Positions 1 to 6,028 of a DNA stretch of 6,028 nucleotides are shown piece after piece. Origin of the DNA: Phycisphaerales bacterium (lineage in GTDB: Bacteria > Planctomycetota > Phycisphaerae > Phycisphaerales > SM1A02); contig SLDM01000484.1 in the NCBI GenBank assembly GCA_007125255.1, positions 1-6,028 on the forward strand. The letters run 5' to 3'. Each line of letters opens with the position of its first letter. Position 1 is the stretch's first letter. Made by a program: the position numbers and the translations under genes. The notes below the pieces were generated by a model, which saw nothing but the letters and a program-made list of their open reading frames with translations, was not told the origin of the DNA and made no database searches.

Positions 1-8
1 AGCACGTC

Positions 9-16
9 GAGGAAGG
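9..16 (+). promoter_or_regulatory. Shine-Dalgarno-like sequence of clpX
   Basis: GAGGAAGG ends one base before the ATG at 18, so its GAGGA core (9-13) lies 4 bases from the start. It supports the chosen start, although the spacing is tight. The clpX ATG also overlaps a TGA (19-21) in the frame beginning at base 1, forming an ATGA junction. This would fit translational coupling to an upstream gene, but only six codons of that frame are visible. Confidence 0.5.
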
Positions 17-17
17 T

Positions 18-1511
<1,494 letters not shown>

Positions 1512-1521
1512 GTAAAGAAAG

Positions 1522-1683
1522 GCACGAAGGCACGAAGGTACGGAGGGACGGAGGGGAAGTGACGGAGTGACGGAGTGACGGAGTGACGAAGCGACGAAGG
1601 GGTGGAGGCGCAAGAGGAAGGCACGTCGGCACGGAGGGAGAGCGACGGAGCGAGGGAGGGGCGAAGCGACGGAGGGGGTGGAG
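1522..1683 (+). repeat. Octamer array, consensus NNACGRAG, downstream of clpX
   Basis: Starting 10 bases after the clpX stop, octamers run head to tail: GCACGAAG twice (1522-1537), GTACGGAG, GGACGGAG, a 6-base slip (1554-1559), then TGACGGAG three times exactly (1560-1583), TGACGAAG and CGACGAAG (to 1599). Degenerate copies continue at 1629-1636, 1643-1658 and 1667-1674. A longer unit of about 23 bases starting GAAGCGACG and ending GTGGAGGCG occurs at 1588-1610 and again at 1663-1686. The + strand is extremely T-poor, with 13 T in 1512-1720. Reading frames through it in either strand are compositional, not genes. Function is unknown; slippage and duplication explain its form. Confidence 0.85.
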
Positions 1684-1734
1684 GCGTCGAGGGGTTGACG
1701 GGGCGAGGGCCTCGGCGAGATTCCTGACATCGTC

Positions 1735-1754
1735 ATTCCCGCGAAAGCGGGAAT
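1735..1754. repeat. Perfect 8-bp hairpin with GAAA loop; dispersed-repeat-like (ATTCCC-N8-GGGAAT)
   Basis: The arms ATTCCCGC (1735-1742) and GCGGGAAT (1747-1754) are exact inverted repeats around GAAA. On the + strand RNA this would be a stable stem closed by a GNRA tetraloop. The outer pattern ATTCCC-N8-GGGAAT matches the form of the neisserial dRS3 repeat, and closely similar hairpins occur dispersed between genes in many GC-rich bacteria. It may be a mobile or recombinogenic intergenic repeat, a transcript 3'-end stabiliser, or both. No flanking transposase is present. Confidence 0.7.
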
Positions 1755-1760
1755 CCAGGG

Positions 1761-1786
1761 GGCGCGCAGTATGCGTTCTGCGCGCC
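1761..1786. terminator. Strong 9-bp hairpin between convergent genes, candidate bidirectional terminator
   Basis: GGCGCGCAG (1761-1769) and CTGCGCGCC (1778-1786) are exact inverted repeats around an 8-base loop. It lies 6 bases after the ATTCCC hairpin and between the 3' ends of the two convergent genes, so it could block or terminate transcripts from both sides. No U-run follows on either strand, so it is not a canonical intrinsic terminator. Alternatives are a Rho-assisted end, an RNA 3' protection structure, or the second half of a compound repeat with its neighbour. Confidence 0.4.
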
Positions 1787-1908
1787 GAAGGTCACTTGCG
1801 CCCCCCCCGTCACCCATGAACGAGCAAGCCGCCCGGGCCCCGGCCTCGGTACGCCACGAGCGACGAGCCGCGAGCGGCGAACCACCACACCAGGCTCACC
1901 CCCTGCGC
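1787..1908. other. Spacer stretch without a recognisable gene
   Basis: This part of the spacer holds a run of eight C (1801-1808) and a GC-rich stretch with a small inverted repeat GCCGC-GA-GCGGC (1867-1878). Short open frames cross it, but they have no ribosome binding site or recognisable protein pattern. I see no promoter, RNA gene or mobile-element end here. Confidence 0.6.
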
Positions 1909-1958
1909 CTTCGCGCATCCGTGCCTCCGCGCGTTTGCTGAGAAGCGCTCATCCGTGC
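1909..1958 (-). repeat. Short octamer array, inverted relative to the clpX-side array, downstream of the kinase
   Basis: Read on the - strand, three contiguous octamers GCGCGGAG, GCACGGAT and GCGCGAAG (1932 down to 1909) follow the kinase stop, and an isolated GCACGGAT lies at 1958-1951. They resemble the NNACGRAG units behind clpX but in opposite orientation. Each array is therefore purine-rich in the sense direction of the gene it follows. This array is shorter and more degenerate than the other one. Confidence 0.5.
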
Positions 1959-1987
1959 GGGTTCCTTGCGCAGATTCCTGAAGCGGC

Positions 1988-4900
1988 CTATTCATGGAGA
2001 AGGCGCTGCACCTCGGCGTGGAGAATGCGCTCCGTCTGGTCGCCCCGGCCGTGCTCGGCGCTGCGTTGCTCCAGCAACTCCAGCAACGCCGCGACGCGAT
2101 TGTCACGGCCCCGGGCGCGTTCGATCAGGACTGCAATCGACAGGTCAAAGACGTGTGCCAGTCCCTCAATCGCCACCGCCGCGTTGAGATGATCGGCGGC
2201 ACGGTCGATCTCGCCGAGCCGATAGTGCAGTAACGCCCGCAGCATGGTCAGACTCTGTTCGCGCCCCACAAGTTCAGAGCCAAGAAAGTCCACCAGCCGC
2301 AGTCCCCGCCGGTACTCTTCGGCCGGTTGATCCGGGCTCCGTGCGATGAGCAGCGCGGTGCTGTTGATCCGAACCACGTGATCGCCGCGTATCCGCACGT
2401 GACGTCGAATCTGATCACGAAGATACTCAGGAACGTCAGATTCGACTTCGGGGGAGGCGAGTACGTCCTCACTGAGGTGATACTTCCGGTACAGTTCGTC
2501 AGCGATACGGCGGATCTCACGTTGTCGGGATCGCTCCTCGATCAGCGTGCGATCGGAACTGGACACCGCATGCTCCGAAATCGTTCGCGGCGCCAGGGTG
2601 ATGAGTGATTCGTCACCGGCTGCCGTCGTTCGGAACAACATCGAAAAGACATACCGGTCCGGCAGGTTCAGAAGTGGCATACCATTTTCTACATCAATGA
2701 CCGTCACCGTTGAGGCAAAGCCTCCGACCACAAGCCGATCGCCGGCCGAACTGAAGAGCATCCGTTTGACCCGATCGTTGGAGATCGAGGTGCCACGTAT
2801 GTCTTCGAGGCCTGAGCCGAACAAGTACACCTGCCCGACGGAATCCCCCACTGCGAACATGGAGCCATCCGGACTGAAGGTGGCCGCCGTCAGTCCCCGC
2901 GAGAAGTTCGTCGAGTGCTGAAGGATCGCCGGATCATCAACGTCTACGATGGCCACCGCCGGCTGACTTTCGGGAGCGTTGATCAGATCCGAGTTATCCA
3001 TGGATTTGATCAGTGAATCGGATGTCGCGATGAGTCGGTCGCCCTGGTGGGAGAGGGCAATCGAGGATATCGGGCCGTCATGCACCGGCAGGGTTTCGAT
3101 CCACGATCCATCGGCCGCATCGATCCATGCCAGCCGCCCGCACCCTCCCGAAAGCAGCAACGTCGCACCGTCCGGCGTCCAGGCGACACCGGTGTTTCCC
3201 TCCGGAAAGCCCGCATACCGTCGCTGCACTTCTCCCGACGCCGCGGAAAGAATCAATACATCGCCGCGGGTTTCCGTGGCGGCAATCAGTGCGCCGTCCG
3301 GACGGAAGGCCAGGTGCTCGACATACTCTCCGAGAAGCTGCGTGTCCCAGAGCAGTTCACCGGTCACGATGTTCCAGAGCTGGATGCTGCCCCACCCGCC
3401 GCACACGGCCAACTGATCATCGTCGGGGGAGTGCGCGGCGCCGAGTCGAATGGCATCATCGTGAAAGCTGATTCGATGAGGATTGTCATGTTCGGGCACA
3501 TTCCATACGCGCACTTCGCCGGCCCGATCCGAACTGTAAATCAAACGGCCGTCGGGTGAGAACCTGGTGTGAACGATGGTGGCGGTATGTCCTCGAAGCG
3601 CAGCGACGTGTCGTCGTTCACCGAGATCAAACACATGCACAACGTTCCGGTGCGTCGAGGGGCTTCGGGCGACCAGGAGACGCCCATCGGACGACAAACC
3701 ACCCCTTCCGGCGTCAGCGGCAAGAGAATCGATCTCTCCGATCAATTCCCGGTTCACAAGGTCATAGATGAGCAGGCGGTTCTCGACCTCATCGGCGACC
3801 AGGAGGCGATCCCGCCGACCGTCGATCATTCGACGCTCGCCGGCAACCGGCGGCTGCCAGGTCGTCTCTTCCGCGGTCGCCAGATCAATCATCCCGATAA
3901 ACGGCTCACGGCGATCCCGGTAGTAGACGTGCCTTCCGTCCCCGCTGAAGGTAGCATCAATCGGATGGGTTCCACGAACGTTCAATCGCTGGACCTCACG
4001 TCCGGTCCTGCTGTGGTAGATCATGACGAGACCATTGCCCGGCACGCTGATCGCGATATGTTCCATGTCGGGTGAAAAGGGAGCGTCTCCGATGTAGCCG
4101 ATCGTCTGCCAGAGCAGATCGTCACAGCACCCGGCAAAGATTCGGACCGTTTCGGCTGCGTCCGTTTCCCGCAACACAAAGAGTGAACCGTCATCAGACG
4201 TCACGAACGTCGGATATCGGAGGTCGATTGCCCCGACGCTCACAAGCTCTTCCGTCTCGAAGTCATGGGTTCGCAGGATTCCCGCGCGGTCGAGCGTCAT
4301 CAGATCCCGACCGTTCGGCATGAGGCGGATCGAGAGGATCGGCTCACCGGAAATGCGAATCGCGCGGACACTCTGGCCCATCCTGTGCCTCAGATAGGAC
4401 CACTCCCAGCGGCGCAGGTGAGCCGGCGCGTCATCGAGATAGCGCCGGCCCAGTTCCGGATTCGACTCCTTCATCGCTGCTTCGGCAGCCACGATCAATC
4501 CGTGATACGCCCGGCGTTCCGCCCGTTCGGCTTCCGCCTGCGCCTTCGCTTCACTCGACTCGGCGATGTGACGGGCCTTCATTTCTTCGACCGCCGCCGC
4601 ATCAGCGCGATCCTTTTCACGAATGGCCCACGCCATGCCGATACTGGTGCCGATTGCACCAAGGATCAGAAGAGCACTGATCGCCCCCACCGTGACGACG
4701 CTCGCGCGATTTCGTCGTACGAACTTTTTCGTCCGATAGACCCGGCTCGGCGGGGCCGCAATGACCGGCTCACCCGCCAGGTGACGCTCGATGTCCGCCG
4801 TCAGGATGTTGGCCGTCTCATAGCGCCGGCTGCGATCCTTTTCCAGACACTTCATCACGATCCAGTCCAGATCGCCGCGCAATAACATTCGAAGCGTTTT

Positions 4901-5914
4901 CGGATCGGTGCGTCGGAGCTGCGCGGTGCGCATGCCCGTCTCGCCCAGCGTCGACAACCGCGTGCTCGGCTTGTGCGAATCCACCTCACGGATGATCCGC
5001 ATCATCTCCGCAAAGCCCGAGCTCATCAGATCCTTCTGATTGAACGGCGTCGTTCCCGTCAGCAACTCATACAGCAACACGCCCAGCGAATAGACATCGC
5101 TGCGCGTGTCGATGTCCAGTCCGCTCATCGCCGCCTGTTCCGGACTCATGTACGCCGGTGTGCCGATCATCTGCCGGTGCTCGGTGAAGAGCGTCTTCTG
5201 CGTCAGCTCCGCACTGGTCGCCTTGGCGATCCCGAAGTCGATCACCTTCACCACCGCCTCTTCGCCGTGCAGCGTCACCAGCACGTTCGACGGCTTGATG
5301 TCGCGGTGAATGATCCCCTTCTGATGGGCGTGCTGAATCGCATTGCAGACCTGTTTGAACAGCTTGAGCCGCGCCCGGGTGTCCAGCCGCTCTTCGTCAC
5401 AATACTGGAGGATCGGAATGCCCCTGACCAGTTCCATCACAAAGTACGGCCGGCCGGCGTCGGTCGCCCCGGCATCGAGCACCCTGGCGATGTTGGTGTG
5501 ATCCATCATCGCCAGCGCCTGACGCTCGGCTTCAAAGCGAGCGATCACCTGTCTGGTGTCCATGCCGAGCTTGATGATCTTCAGCGCCACGCGACGCCGG
5601 ATCGGCTCCTTCTGCTCGGCCATCCAGACCGTCCCGAAGCCGCCTTCACCAATCTGCTGCAGAAGCTTGTAGCGGTCGATGAACTGACCGGCCGATTCGT
5701 TGGGCGCAGCCTGGATCGGCGTCGCATCCGCCTCGTCTGCCTCATCATCATCCTCACTTGAGAGGAACGATCCCGCATCGAGATCGGACTTCAAGAGATG
5801 CTCGACCTTCTTCCGCAGCGCACCATCACCGCCGCACGCATCCTTAAGGTACGCCTCGCGTCCCTCGCCCCTCAGCGACCTGGCTTCAATGAAGATGGAC
5901 TCAATGTCAGACAT
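1988..5914 (-). CDS. Transmembrane Ser/Thr protein kinase with WD40-like propellers and TPR-like tail
   Basis: A PknB-type (Hanks) kinase fused to a large sensor. The order is: a short N-terminal helical region (1-50) of the kind common in planctomycete kinases; an acidic linker; the kinase domain at about 82-380; a transmembrane helix at about 404-431 preceded by RTKKFVRRNR, predicting a cytoplasmic kinase; an Ala/Glu-rich coiled-coil-like stretch (432-480); a WEWSYLRHR junction (503-511); WD40-like repeats at about 515-1115; and a helical TPR-like end (about 1120-1308). Catalytic features are intact: glycine loop GEGGFG (89-94), VALK Lys112, alpha-C Glu130, HRDIKPSN (203-210), DFG (226-228) and GTPAYMSPE (251-259). 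It probably phosphorylates Ser/Thr of cytoplasmic targets, but its ligand and substrates are unknown. ATG at 5914 is the only start after an in-frame TGA at 5944-5942; the Shine-Dalgarno signal is weak. The stop is TAG. Exact blade count needs structural modelling. Confidence 0.95.
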   Translation of the reverse strand: MSDIESIFIEARSLRGEGREAYLKDACGGDGALRKKVEHLLKSDLDAGSFLSSEDDDEADEADATPIQAAPNESAGQFIDRYKLLQQIGEGGFGTVWMAEQKEPIRRRVALKIIKLGMDTRQVIARFEAERQALAMMDHTNIARVLDAGATDAGRPYFVMELVRGIPILQYCDEERLDTRARLKLFKQVCNAIQHAHQKGIIHRDIKPSNVLVTLHGEEAVVKVIDFGIAKATSAELTQKTLFTEHRQMIGTPAYMSPEQAAMSGLDIDTRSDVYSLGVLLYELLTGTTPFNQKDLMSSGFAEMMRIIREVDSHKPSTRLSTLGETGMRTAQLRRTDPKTLRMLLRGDLDWIVMKCLEKDRSRRYETANILTADIERHLAGEPVIAAPPSRVYRTKKFVRRNRASVVTVGAISALLILGAIGTSIGMAWAIREKDRADAAAVEEMKARHIAESSEAKAQAEAERAERRAYHGLIVAAEAAMKESNPELGRRYLDDAPAHLRRWEWSYLRHRMGQSVRAIRISGEPILSIRLMPNGRDLMTLDRAGILRTHDFETEELVSVGAIDLRYPTFVTSDDGSLFVLRETDAAETVRIFAGCCDDLLWQTIGYIGDAPFSPDMEHIAISVPGNGLVMIYHSRTGREVQRLNVRGTHPIDATFSGDGRHVYYRDRREPFIGMIDLATAEETTWQPPVAGERRMIDGRRDRLLVADEVENRLLIYDLVNRELIGEIDSLAADAGRGGLSSDGRLLVARSPSTHRNVVHVFDLGERRHVAALRGHTATIVHTRFSPDGRLIYSSDRAGEVRVWNVPEHDNPHRISFHDDAIRLGAAHSPDDDQLAVCGGWGSIQLWNIVTGELLWDTQLLGEYVEHLAFRPDGALIAATETRGDVLILSAASGEVQRRYAGFPEGNTGVAWTPDGATLLLSGGCGRLAWIDAADGSWIETLPVHDGPISSIALSHQGDRLIATSDSLIKSMDNSDLINAPESQPAVAIVDVDDPAILQHSTNFSRGLTAATFSPDGSMFAVGDSVGQVYLFGSGLEDIRGTSISNDRVKRMLFSSAGDRLVVGGFASTVTVIDVENGMPLLNLPDRYVFSMLFRTTAAGDESLITLAPRTISEHAVSSSDRTLIEERSRQREIRRIADELYRKYHLSEDVLASPEVESDVPEYLRDQIRRHVRIRGDHVVRINSTALLIARSPDQPAEEYRRGLRLVDFLGSELVGREQSLTMLRALLHYRLGEIDRAADHLNAAVAIEGLAHVFDLSIAVLIERARGRDNRVAALLELLEQRSAEHGRGDQTERILHAEVQRLLHE

Positions 5915-6028
5915 GCCAACTCGCCGACCAACCCGTGGGGATCAAGACGATCGATCGCCCCGCGACTCCGAATCACGCTTTGCCGATGGAATGGGCCGCG
6001 ATGAGCCGCGCTTCGGCAATCCGTTCCG
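5915..6028 (-). other. Kinase leader and possible 3' end of an unidentified upstream gene
   Basis: All three - strand frames are open at the window edge. One gives ERIAEARLIAAHSIGKA and ends at TGA 5975-5973, which would leave 58 bases to the kinase ATG. Another ends at TGA 5944-5942, in the kinase frame. Many planctomycete kinases of this type follow an ECF sigma-factor gene, but these few residues show no sigma signature. A 10-bp palindrome CGATCGATCG lies at 5948-5957. No clear -35/-10 promoter is seen. Which frame, if any, is coding cannot be decided. Confidence 0.3.

Noticed and set aside
1560..1599. CRISPR-like direct repeats
   Set aside because: The units are 8 bases long and contiguous, with no unique spacers, so this is a tandem microsatellite-like array.
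1801..1808. C8 homopolymer as a phase-variation switch
   Set aside because: It lies in the middle of the spacer between two 3' ends, far from any start codon or promoter, so a length change would not alter either gene.
1583..1819. Small + strand open frame through the octamer array
   Set aside because: Its Arg/Gly-rich product simply translates the repeat, and it crosses the hairpin with no sign of coding constraint.
4265..4885. 206-codon + strand open frame opposite the kinase membrane and linker region
   Set aside because: No ribosome binding site or family pattern, and it is fully covered by the kinase gene on the other strand.
4973..5761. 262-codon + strand open frame opposite the kinase domain
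   Set aside because: The opposite strand encodes all the invariant kinase motifs. The antisense product is rich in Arg, His and Leu and matches nothing, as expected for a mirror frame in GC-rich DNA.

Overview
The window is GC-rich and holds two complete genes that converge on one repeat-filled spacer. The second gene is a very large Ser/Thr kinase with a transmembrane segment, a degenerate WD40-like region and a TPR-like tail. This architecture is characteristic of Planctomycetota, so a planctomycete (Planctomycetia- or Phycisphaerae-type) is the best inference. No rRNA or other lineage marker is present to confirm it.

Layout. (1) Positions 18-1511, + strand: clpX, the AAA+ unfoldase of the ClpXP protease. 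Its ATPase motifs are complete, but an unusual glycine-rich tract of about 53 residues sits ahead of the zinc-binding domain. (2) Positions 1512-1987: a 476-bp spacer without a credible gene. It contains a strongly T-poor array of octamers of the form NNACGRAG, two tandem perfect hairpins (one resembling ATTCCC-N8-GGGAAT type dispersed repeats), a C8 tract, and a short octamer array in the opposite orientation next to the kinase. (3) Positions 1988-5914, - strand: a 1308-residue PknB-like kinase, membrane-anchored, with about 14 recognisable propeller-blade motifs and a TPR-like C-terminus. (4) Positions 5915-6028: a short kinase leader and possibly the 3' end of an upstream - strand gene, which cannot be assigned.

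The two genes are convergent and probably functionally unrelated: clpX is housekeeping proteolysis, and the kinase is a one-protein signalling receptor of unknown input. The least ordinary parts are the glycine-rich extension of ClpX, the arrangement of the spacer repeats (each octamer array is purine-rich in the sense direction of the gene it follows), and the apparent double-propeller size of the kinase sensor region. I see no CRISPR array, tRNA, rRNA, insertion sequence or defence system.
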